From IMG/VR virus record IMGVR_UViG_3300020472_001862, positions 62,001 through 126,000 of that record: a stretch of DNA of 64,000 nt; one strand, given 5' to 3'. The notes under the pieces are model-generated. The model was not told the origin of the DNA. It searched no databases and saw nothing but the letters and a program-made list of their open reading frames with translations. Shown here in pieces: positions 56,087-62,366 of the stretch; position 1 is the stretch's first letter; each line of letters begins with the position of its first letter. This stretch comes from a virus. The position numbers and the translations under genes are program-made.

Positions 56087-56687
56087 TTTGACACCAGTAG
56101 TTCCTGATTTTGTAGTTAAGAAACAAGTTACTACAACTTCTGGAGATAAAATTTGGGTAGAGATGACAAAGCAACAATTATTTGACGGCAAGCGTGTCGT
56201 TGTTTTTGGTTTGCCTGGAGCATTTACACCTACATGTTCAAGCCAGCAATTGCCTGGTTATGAACAAGCATATTCTGAATTTAGAGATGCAGGTATTGAT
56301 GACATTTATTGCGTTACAGTAAATGATTCTTTTATTTGTAATGAGTGGCATGTAGATCAAGGATTAGTTAATGTAAAACTTATTCCTGATGGTAGTGCAG
56401 AGTTTACAATTAAAATGGGTATGGATGTTCGTAAGGACAACCTAGGATTTGGTATTCGATCTTGGAGATACGCAGCTATCATAGACGATGGACATGTTAT
56501 TCAAGAATTTGTAGAGCCAGGCTTCGCAGATAATTTTGAAGGCGACCCTTATGATATAAGTGCACCTGATAATGTTTTAGATAATGTTAAAGCGTATGGA
56601 TGGCCTAGTAAGTATGAAGCAGACGAAGGTAAGCATATAGACCTTAGTTTTTCAGAAACGACAGATGTTAAGGAGACTTTTTCCTAG
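56079..56687 (+). CDS. Peroxiredoxin (Prx5/AhpE-like redoxin)
   Basis: A 202-residue peroxiredoxin reducing H2O2 and alkyl peroxides. The active site PGAFTPTCSS has T50 and the peroxidatic C53; VTVNDSFICNEW follows with another Cys, and RSWRYAAIIDDGHV is typical of Prx5 proteins. ATG 56079 is favoured over 56076 because AAGGAG is then at normal distance. The C-terminal 45 residues (after DNVL) are an extension. It could protect phage replication from oxidative stress. Confidence 0.92.
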   Translation: MSSLTPVVPDFVVKKQVTTTSGDKIWVEMTKQQLFDGKRVVVFGLPGAFTPTCSSQQLPGYEQAYSEFRDAGIDDIYCVTVNDSFICNEWHVDQGLVNVKLIPDGSAEFTIKMGMDVRKDNLGFGIRSWRYAAIIDDGHVIQEFVEPGFADNFEGDPYDISAPDNVLDNVKAYGWPSKYEADEGKHIDLSFSETTDVKETFS

Positions 56688-56705
56688 ACCTTTTTACCCT
56701 CGGAA

Positions 56706-56726
56706 AAAATGGCCGACATTTTGGAG
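56706..56726 (+). promoter_or_regulatory. Hairpin plus GGAG element before gene 44
   Basis: AAAATG (56706-56711) pairs with CATTTT (56717-56722) around GCCGA, followed by GGAGCAAAAAAGTT. The element before uvsW (29875) has AAAATA/TATTTT and the same following sequence, a compensatory change that argues for a conserved RNA structure. The gene 44 ATG itself has a separate TTTGGAG 6-7 bases upstream. Confidence 0.5.
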
Positions 56727-56756
56727 CAAAAAAGTTTCTGACAATTTGGAGATAAT

Positions 56757-57701
56757 ATGACAACAACACCTGAACAGTTTTTATGGGTAGAGCGATACAG
56801 ACCCAGGTTAATACAAGATTGTGTATTGCCTGAAAGTGTAAAGAAGCAGTTTGCACAGTTTATTAAGAAAGGCGAGGTTCCTAACTTATTATTGTCAGGT
56901 ACTGCAGGTACAGGAAAAACAACTATTGCTCGTGCTTTATGTAATGAGCTAAATTGTGATTATATCATTATTAATGGTAGTGATGAAGGTAGGCAGATTG
57001 ATACCCTAAGAACTAAAATTAGGCAATTTGCCTCAGCTGTCTCATTCGAGGGTAAAACTAAGGTTGTTATTCTTGATGAGGCAGACTATATGAACCGAGA
57101 TAGTGTCCAGCCAGCCCTTAGAGGGTTCATAGAACAATTTGCTGAGAACTGTAGGTTTATATTTACATGTAACTATGCTAATAAGCTAATAGACCCGTTA
57201 CATAGCAGGACTACTGTTATAGACTTTAAATTAGCACCCTCAGATCGCCCTGTATTAGCCGCTAAGTTCATGGATAGAATGAAGTATATCCTTAGTACAG
57301 AAGGCGTGGAATATCAAGAGAAGGTGCTTGCTGAGCTCCTAATGAAGTACTTTCCTGACTATAGAAGGGTGCTAAATGAGCTACAGCGGTACTCAGCGGG
57401 GGGTGTTATAGATGAGGGTATACTAAGTAACTTCCAGGAAGTTAATGCTAAGGCGCTTGTAGAGAGTCTTAAGGGTAAAGACTGGCGTAAGATGAGACAA
57501 TGGGTGGCAAACAATGTAGACACAGACCCTCAGGCTATATTCCGTCAGATATACGATATACTACTTCCAGAGATTAAGAGCCCTGCTCGGTTAGTACTTG
57601 ATATTGCAGATTATCAGTACAAAGCAGCTTTCGTAGCAGATCAGGAGATTAACTTAACTGCTTGTTTAACACAAATTATGGTAGATTCGGAGTTCAAGTA
57701 A
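56757..57701 (+). CDS. 44: Clamp loader large subunit gp44
   Basis: A 314-residue AAA+ ATPase loading gp45. LWVERYRPRLIQDCVLPE start, Walker A SGTAGTGKTTIARAL, Walker B VVILDEADYMN, and LHSRTTVIDFKL as the arginine-finger SRx motif. T4 gp44 is 319 residues. Followed by four microgenes before gp62, unlike T4 where the two loader genes are adjacent. Confidence 0.96.
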   Translation: MTTTPEQFLWVERYRPRLIQDCVLPESVKKQFAQFIKKGEVPNLLLSGTAGTGKTTIARALCNELNCDYIIINGSDEGRQIDTLRTKIRQFASAVSFEGKTKVVILDEADYMNRDSVQPALRGFIEQFAENCRFIFTCNYANKLIDPLHSRTTVIDFKLAPSDRPVLAAKFMDRMKYILSTEGVEYQEKVLAELLMKYFPDYRRVLNELQRYSAGGVIDEGILSNFQEVNAKALVESLKGKDWRKMRQWVANNVDTDPQAIFRQIYDILLPEIKSPARLVLDIADYQYKAAFVADQEINLTACLTQIMVDSEFK

Positions 57702-57799
57702 TGGCACAACCACAGCAGCAACAACAAGATCTTCCCTCGAAGGAAGAACTTAAGGAAATTATAAAACAACAACAAGACCCGAGGCATAATCAAGAATAA
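57701..57799 (+). CDS. Gln-rich microprotein (32 aa)
   Basis: A 32-codon frame, MAQPQQQQQDLPSKEELKE then a Gln/Arg/His-rich end. It starts inside the gp44 stop and ends inside the next start (TAATG at both joints). Its place in an unbroken TAATG chain is the evidence for translation. Confidence 0.5.
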   Translation: MAQPQQQQQDLPSKEELKEIIKQQQDPRHNQE

Positions 57800-57951
57800 T
57801 GGCTAAAGACGCTTGGATACAAGTAAGAGTAGAAAGGGCTAAAAGAGAAGAAATAAAGAAAGAAGCCCAGAAAAGAGGGATATCTGTATCTCAACTAATG
57901 TTGGAGGGATACGAAACTCTAAGAGAGGGGAAATATATTGACTTTAAGTAA
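57799..57951 (+). CDS. Ribbon-helix-helix-like regulator (50 aa)
   Basis: A 50-residue basic protein: AWIQVRVERAKREEIKKEAQKRG is a beta strand plus helix, and ISVSQLMLEGYETLREGK the turn and second helix of an Arc/MetJ-type RHH fold. Such dimers bind operator DNA through the strand. Starts in the upstream stop (TAATG). A candidate repressor for the dyad-containing promoters in this window (inference). Confidence 0.65.
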   Translation: MAKDAWIQVRVERAKREEIKKEAQKRGISVSQLMLEGYETLREGKYIDFK

Positions 57952-58102
57952 ATTATGGAGATTGTGGTGTTTGTCATTAGGAGAGAAAGCAAGTGATGAC
58001 TCCAAGGAAGCAGATGCAGTTGCAGTTATGAGAACCATTGTTGTTCTTGTTAACTTCTTTACTTGTTTCTTTATCATCTCAGGCGTATTGAGGCATTGGT
58101 AA
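57938..58102 (+). CDS. Small membrane protein (54 aa), TTG start
   Basis: From TTG 57938 (overlapping the RHH gene by 14 bases, GGGG 6 bases upstream): LTLSKLWRLWCLSLGEKASD, acidic KEADAVA, then a membrane segment (TIVVLVNFFTCFFIISGVL) and RHW at the end. An amphipathic N-terminus and single pass. Similar LWRLWxLxLGEKASD proteins are recalled from marine phages. The next frame starts in its stop (TAATG). Confidence 0.55.
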   Translation: MTLSKLWRLWCLSLGEKASDDSKEADAVAVMRTIVVLVNFFTCFFIISGVLRHW

Positions 58103-58185
58103 TGAATAACAATGATAATGATATAAGAATTTTGACTATATATTTTATAATAATAATGTTAATAATTAGTTATAGTTTTGGATAA
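58102..58185 (+). CDS. Membrane micropeptide (27 aa)
   Basis: MNNNDNDIRILTIYFIIIML continuing to an end at SFG. A short polar start and one hydrophobic helix. Starts in the previous stop (TAATG) and ends one base before gene 62. Translation is likely only because of the overlap chain. Confidence 0.4.
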   Translation: MNNNDNDIRILTIYFIIIMLIISYSFG

Positions 58186-58186
58186 T

Positions 58187-58645
58187 ATGACAGACGCAAT
58201 ATTAGAAGGCTTTGGTGAGCCAGTCGAAGAAATAAACGAAGAGGAGTTCCAAGAGAAACTTAAAAAGATCTCTCCTTTTGACTACGCTAATAGCATTTAT
58301 ACAAAAGACAATCTTATAGTTGATGAAAGGACAGAAAAAGAATACAATCCTTTTATGGTAAATCGTGCAATGGGTATGGGTAAAGATACTTGTATTGCCG
58401 CTAATGAAATGAATTCGAGACATCACTTGGATAATAAAATGCAATATGACTTCCTTATGGATGTTGTAAGGCAGGGTAAAAGATATAACAAGTGGTTGAA
58501 GAATGATGAAGAAAACATAGAGGCAATCCAAAAGTTTTTTGGATATTCTTTAATTAAAGCAAAACAGACCCTTAGTCTGTTAAATGATACACAAATAGAT
58601 CTCATAAAAATACATTTGAACACTTCTAAAGGTGGAAAAGTATAA
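58187..58645 (+). CDS. 62: Clamp loader small subunit gp62
   Basis: A 152-residue T4 gp62-type subunit (187 in T4), joining four gp44 in the loader. SPFDYANSIYTKDNLI, NPFMVNRAMGMGKDTCIAANEMN and RYNKWLK are diagnostic. The start is ATG 58187; an in-frame TTG at 58178 is not needed. Confidence 0.9.
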   Translation: MTDAILEGFGEPVEEINEEEFQEKLKKISPFDYANSIYTKDNLIVDERTEKEYNPFMVNRAMGMGKDTCIAANEMNSRHHLDNKMQYDFLMDVVRQGKRYNKWLKNDEENIEAIQKFFGYSLIKAKQTLSLLNDTQIDLIKIHLNTSKGGKV

Positions 58646-58648
58646 ATA
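58641..58648 (+). promoter_or_regulatory. Late-type promoter before regA
   Basis: TATAAATA overlaps the gp62 stop codon, 46 bases before the regA ATG. It would give late synthesis of RegA in addition to early readthrough. Confidence 0.6.
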
Positions 58649-58694
58649 CCTTTATAACTTAATTATTATTTAAGACATAACAGGCATATTGAGA

Positions 58695-59114
58695 ATGAGT
58701 GATCAAGAGAATTACTTTAACATAGACTATCCAGGGTATTCACCTTTAGAAGTTACCTTAAACGACCCAGAAGATTTTTTGAAGGTTAGGGAAACTTTGT
58801 CTCGAATTGGAGTAGCATCGAAAAAGGACCAAGTCCTTTATCAGTCTTGCCATATATTACACAAGAAAGGTAGATACTTTATAACACATTTTAAAGAATT
58901 ATTCGCTCTTGATGGTAAGGAGGCTGACTTCCAAGATAACGATTTACAACGCAGAAATACTATTGCTAAATTACTCCAAGATTGGGGTTTGGTAAAAATA
59001 TTAGGCGAAGTAGAAGATTTAGCTCCGTTGAGCCAAATCAAAATTATATCGTTTAAAGAGAAGGGTGAGTGGGAGCTAATCCCCAAATACAACATTGGAA
59101 AGAAAGTTAAATAA
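58695..59114 (+). CDS. regA: RegA translational repressor
   Basis: A 139-residue RegA homologue (T4 122), which represses early mRNAs by binding the ribosome start region. Diagnostic: VRETLSRIGVASKKDQVLYQSCHILHKKGRYFITHFKELF (in blocks) and RRNTIAKLLQDWGLV. The start is ATG 58695 without a strong Shine-Dalgarno sequence, as expected of an autoregulated gene. Candidate targets here are the hairpin/GGAG sites before uvsW and gene 44. Confidence 0.93.
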   Translation: MSDQENYFNIDYPGYSPLEVTLNDPEDFLKVRETLSRIGVASKKDQVLYQSCHILHKKGRYFITHFKELFALDGKEADFQDNDLQRRNTIAKLLQDWGLVKILGEVEDLAPLSQIKIISFKEKGEWELIPKYNIGKKVK

Positions 59115-60378
59115 AAACCAAATAGAAGCATTACAACTTATTAAGGACGAACAGGATGCAGTAGGTCCTGGTTTCTGCGTGCTAAAATGGTACCACCAAG
59201 AAATGCACTTAGGAACAGGAAGGGCACACTCCTGTTATCATTGTCCTACACATCAAATACCTTTAGGCGCAGACTTACACAATACACCTCACAAGGTTGA
59301 ACAAAGAGCAACAATGTTACAAGGTGGCAAACCTTCAGAGTGCTCTTATTGTTGGGAGGTAGAGGATCTTGATCTAATCTCAGATAGACAAACTCTTGCA
59401 GTACAATTTTTTAAACATAATAGAGATATAGTTAAAGAGGCAAAAGAAGCAGGACTTGGTTATGTATATCCTAAATATTTAGAAATATCCTTCACTAATA
59501 AATGTCAAATGGCATGTAGTTATTGTGGACCGGTATTCAGCACAACATGGGAAAAGGAAATAGAGGAACATGGTCCTTACAAACTATCAGAGGATTATAA
59601 TCTTATTCATACACCTCAGATAGAAAACTCTCCCTATGTGGCAAAGTTTTGGAAATGGTTTCCACAGGCATATGAACACTTATTTGTTCTTAGAGTAACA
59701 GGAGGAGAGCCTTTATTAGATAAGAATACATATAAACTTCTAGAATATGTTAAGGCAAATCCTAGAAAAGGATTAACATTCCATTGTAATTCTAATCTTA
59801 TGGTTACAGAAAATAGAGTACAAAAATATATTAACCTAGTAAAAGATGTACCTAATACTAAACTTTATGCTAGTATTGACTCATGGGGAAAACAGGCAGA
59901 GTATATAAGACATGGTTTAGAGATAGAACATTTTGAGGCAAACTTAATTAGATTATTAGCTCAAGGAATTCCTGTTGGTATCATGTGTACATATAATTTT
60001 TTATCTATTGATAATATTAGTGAGTTTATATTTAAAATGGCGGAACTTAAAACACAATTTGGTGATTTACTAACAGTTGACATGCCTTATATGGTTGAAC
60101 CATTACACCTTTCAGCACAAATTTGCGATGATAGTCATATACATATAATGGAAGAAAGTTTAAAAGAAATGGAACTATATCCATTTACTACAGGCGAAAT
60201 AGAAAAATACAGAAAGACTGTAGGATGGATAAAAGCAAACAGGTTCAAAGGTGATGAACTTGTCAAACACAGAAAAGATTTCTGGGCGTTTGTAAAAGAA
60301 CATGATAAGAGAAGAGGCACAAATTTTAAAGAAGCTTTTCCTCACTTAGGAATGATAGGATTTAATAATGAAACATGA
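59095..60378 (+). CDS. Radical SAM protein with twitch-like auxiliary cysteines
   Basis: A 427-residue radical SAM protein. The core cluster is C137, C141, C144 (TNKCQMACSYCGP), with RVTGGEPLL as the GGE motif and YASIDSWG as a later strand. Extra pairs C47/C50 (SCYHC) and C83/C86 (ECSYC) precede the core and may bind an auxiliary cluster. Similar proteins occur in marine phages; the substrate is unknown. The start is TTG 59095, overlapping regA by 20 bases; no ATG is available near the N-terminus. Confidence 0.85.
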   Translation: MERKLNKNQIEALQLIKDEQDAVGPGFCVLKWYHQEMHLGTGRAHSCYHCPTHQIPLGADLHNTPHKVEQRATMLQGGKPSECSYCWEVEDLDLISDRQTLAVQFFKHNRDIVKEAKEAGLGYVYPKYLEISFTNKCQMACSYCGPVFSTTWEKEIEEHGPYKLSEDYNLIHTPQIENSPYVAKFWKWFPQAYEHLFVLRVTGGEPLLDKNTYKLLEYVKANPRKGLTFHCNSNLMVTENRVQKYINLVKDVPNTKLYASIDSWGKQAEYIRHGLEIEHFEANLIRLLAQGIPVGIMCTYNFLSIDNISEFIFKMAELKTQFGDLLTVDMPYMVEPLHLSAQICDDSHIHIMEESLKEMELYPFTTGEIEKYRKTVGWIKANRFKGDELVKHRKDFWAFVKEHDKRRGTNFKEAFPHLGMIGFNNET

Positions 60379-61027
60379 AATGGGTGAATACAAATTACAT
60401 TCAATTAATAATCCATTAATATTAACTATAGAAGATTTTTTACCCGAAGAAACAGTAGATACATTAATGGATGATATTAATGAACATTGTGTTTTTAAAG
60501 AGGCAAAAGTTTCCACAGATGATGGCACAGGTGAATATACTAACAAAAGAAATAACCAAACATCTTCTCTAAACTTTGCACAATCTGATGGCGCAAGAAT
60601 GTTTTTAGACATGGCATCAGCAACATTAAGAGTACATCCTTCTCAAGCAGAGCCATTATCAGTTATTAAGTATTTACCAGGACAACAATTTGAACCTCAT
60701 TTAGATGCTTTTGGAGAGGACAAGATAGAATCTTATTCACCTCAAGCAGGCAACAGAATAGCAACAGCAATATTATATTTAAATGATGTACAGCATGGAG
60801 GGGAAACAGATTTTCCTAATATGGGTATTACAATACCTGCTAAGAAAGGAACCTGTGTATTTTTCTCTAATACATTTATGGGAACATGCACACCTATTGA
60901 TTTATCAATGCACGCAGGCATGCCTGTTATTCGTGGAGAAAAAACAGCAGTTAATTTGTGGTTTAGATCAGGTGTTTATGACAATAATATGTACCAAAAA
61001 TGGTTAGAAAGTCAGCAGAGTGTATAA
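60368..61027 (+). CDS. Prolyl-4-hydroxylase-like 2OG-Fe(II) oxygenase
   Basis: A 219-residue P4H-type oxygenase. The HxD is EPHLDAF (H111, D113), followed by RIATAILYLNDVQHGGETDFP and the distal His and 2OG-binding Lys in HAGMPVIRGEKTAVNLWF. All iron and cosubstrate residues are present. It hydroxylates Pro or another residue on an unknown protein. Phage members are frequent in marine T4-likes. Overlaps the radical SAM gene by 11 bases. Confidence 0.9.
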   Translation: MKHEMGEYKLHSINNPLILTIEDFLPEETVDTLMDDINEHCVFKEAKVSTDDGTGEYTNKRNNQTSSLNFAQSDGARMFLDMASATLRVHPSQAEPLSVIKYLPGQQFEPHLDAFGEDKIESYSPQAGNRIATAILYLNDVQHGGETDFPNMGITIPAKKGTCVFFSNTFMGTCTPIDLSMHAGMPVIRGEKTAVNLWFRSGVYDNNMYQKWLESQQSV

Positions 61028-61030
61028 ATA
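61023..61030 (+). promoter_or_regulatory. Late promoter for small heat shock gene
   Basis: TATAAATA overlaps the stop of the hydroxylase gene, 61 bases before the hsp20 ATG. Transcription would begin near 61036, at the foot of the first leader hairpin. Confidence 0.75.
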
Positions 61031-61033
61031 GTA

Positions 61034-61083
61034 ATGATACGCCGAAAGGGTATCATATATTAACCTTGCTAACTAATAGGAGG
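61034..61083 (+). ncRNA. ROSE-like RNA thermometer leader of hsp20
   Basis: Two stems. Stem I: ATGATAC (61034-61040) pairs with GTATCAT (61050-61056), one bulged G, then CC/GG closing a GAAA tetraloop. Stem II: CCUUGCU (61064-61070) faces the Shine-Dalgarno AGGAGG (61078-61083) across the loop AACUAAU, pairing C-G, C-G, U-A, U-G, bulged G, C-G, U-A. UUGCU with a bulged G opposite AGGA is the hallmark of ROSE thermometers that control small heat shock genes. The ATG is 8 bases downstream. Paired by eye only. Confidence 0.65.
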
Positions 61084-61091
61084 AAACTAAA

Positions 61092-61538
61092 ATGGTAAGA
61101 TTAAACACGACTAACTGGAACGATTTTGTTTCAGCATTCCCACAAGTAGAAAGTAGATTGATTGGATTTGACAGAGTATTTGACGCTGTTACCAAACTTC
61201 ACACCGTTGAAGGAGGCCAATCTAATTCTTTCCCACCTTATAATATCAAAAAACTAGACGCTGAGAATTATGAAATTCAAATTGCTCTTGCAGGATTCAG
61301 TAAATCTGAATTGAATATTAGTGTGGAAGACGGCAACCTTGTCGTTAAAGGTGAACAAGAGAAATCAGAAGATGAATTCTTGCACAAAGGAATTGCAGAA
61401 CGCAATTTCACAAGAACATGGGCATTAGCAGATGATGTTAAAGTCACAGGTTCAAAATTGAAGGATGGAGTTTTAACTATTTCATTGGTACACGAAATAC
61501 CAGAGGAAAAGAAACCTACATCTATTGAAATTAAATAA
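61092..61538 (+). CDS. Small heat shock protein (Hsp20/IbpA-like)
   Basis: A 148-residue alpha-crystallin-domain chaperone. ACD from about residue 47: PPYNIKKLDAENYEIQIALAGF, LNISVEDGNLVVKGEQ, GIAERNFTRTWALADDVKV, LKDGVLTISLVHEIP; C-terminal IEIK is an IxI-type anchor. The N-terminal VFDAVTKL region is IbpA-like. Common in marine T4-like phages. Leader carries the ROSE-like element. Confidence 0.95.
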   Translation: MVRLNTTNWNDFVSAFPQVESRLIGFDRVFDAVTKLHTVEGGQSNSFPPYNIKKLDAENYEIQIALAGFSKSELNISVEDGNLVVKGEQEKSEDEFLHKGIAERNFTRTWALADDVKVTGSKLKDGVLTISLVHEIPEEKKPTSIEIK

Positions 61539-61560
61539 TTAGAAACAGGAGATAAGGAGT

Positions 61561-61905
61561 ATGGCTACTAACATACAAATCGTTAAACTTACAACAGGTG
61601 AAGACTTGATTGGAGACATTAAAGAAGAGGAAATTGAGGGTAGAGGTTTTCTACTTATCAAGAAACCAGCTATTATTATGATTATGCCTAAACCTGGAAG
61701 TGAAACTGATTATACTGTAGGGCTTGCTCCTTACGCTCCATTTGCAAAAGATCACAAAGTTCCGATCTTTCCAGCTCATGTTGTTTCAGTCTACGATCCA
61801 GGAACAGAGATGTTAAATTCGTATAATAAAAAGTTTGGTTCCGGAATTGTTCAACCTGACTTTATAAATAAAAAGGTGTTGAACGAAACAATTAAAGGAA
61901 AGTAA
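61561..61905 (+). CDS. LSm/Sm-like beta-barrel protein, copy 2
   Basis: A 114-residue paralogue of the protein at 31368: IQIVKLTTGEDLIGDIKEEE, FLLIKKPAIIMIMP, VGLAPYAPFAKDHKVPIFPAHVVSVYDP, ending KKFGSGIVQPDF. AAGGAG precedes the ATG. Possible RNA- or DNA-binding ring, by fold analogy. Ends exactly one base before the nuclease ATG. Confidence 0.6.
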   Translation: MATNIQIVKLTTGEDLIGDIKEEEIEGRGFLLIKKPAIIMIMPKPGSETDYTVGLAPYAPFAKDHKVPIFPAHVVSVYDPGTEMLNSYNKKFGSGIVQPDFINKKVLNETIKGK

Positions 61906-62307
61906 ATGTATGAATATAGAATTAATGTTGTCAAAATTATTGATGGCGACACAGTAGATGTGGATATCGACTTGGGCTTCGGTGTCTGGCTCAAGAAACA
62001 AAGAATACGTCTGCATGGGATCGATACTCCCGAAAGTAGAACCCGTGACCTCGACGAAAAACGATACGGACTTATGGCGAAGAAATACCTCACGCAGCAG
62101 ATTGAAGGTGGAGCTATACTCAAAACAAGGCTCGATAAAAAAGGAAAATATGGAAGGATACTTGGTGAATTTATTAGTTTAGATGGTAATACTAATATAA
62201 ATGAACTAATGATATCCAAACATCATGCCGTATCCTATCACGGCGCAAGTAAAGCAGAAATAGCAGAGGGACACTTGCGAAATAGGACCAGAGTTAAAGA
62301 AATTTAA
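61906..62307 (+). CDS. Staphylococcal-nuclease-like (SNase) endonuclease
   Basis: A 133-residue SNase-fold nuclease: VVKIIDGDTVDVDIDLGF (calcium-binding Asp), IRLHGIDTPESRTRD with the catalytic Arg and Glu, LKTRLDKKGKYGRILGEF with the second Arg. All active residues appear present. No signal peptide, so it acts in the cytoplasm, perhaps on host DNA or damaged DNA. Confidence 0.9.
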   Translation: MYEYRINVVKIIDGDTVDVDIDLGFGVWLKKQRIRLHGIDTPESRTRDLDEKRYGLMAKKYLTQQIEGGAILKTRLDKKGKYGRILGEFISLDGNTNINELMISKHHAVSYHGASKAEIAEGHLRNRTRVKEI

Positions 62308-62336
62308 TTGACATTTAGTACGAAAGAGTGCATAAT
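62308..62336 (+). promoter_or_regulatory. Sigma-70-type promoter for DNA polymerase (P6)
   Basis: -35 TTGACA at 62308-62313, 17-nt spacer ending AAAGAGTG, -10 CATAAT at 62331-62336. It begins right at the SNase stop. The downstream sequence TCTATATTATG puts an ATG 9 bases after the -10, as at uvsY. Confidence 0.8.
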
Positions 62337-62345
62337 GTCTATATT

Positions 62346-62366
62346 ATGTTTAAGGTGTTGTTATGA
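62346..62366 (+). CDS. Six-codon leader ORF overlapping gene 43 start
   Basis: ATG TTT AAG GTG TTG TTA TGA: its stop overlaps the polymerase ATG (62363) as ATGA. It contains AAGGTG, the presumed gene 43 Shine-Dalgarno sequence. Its ATG is placed like the near-leaderless uvsY start. May couple or throttle polymerase translation; it could also be chance. Confidence 0.35.
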   Translation: MFKVLL

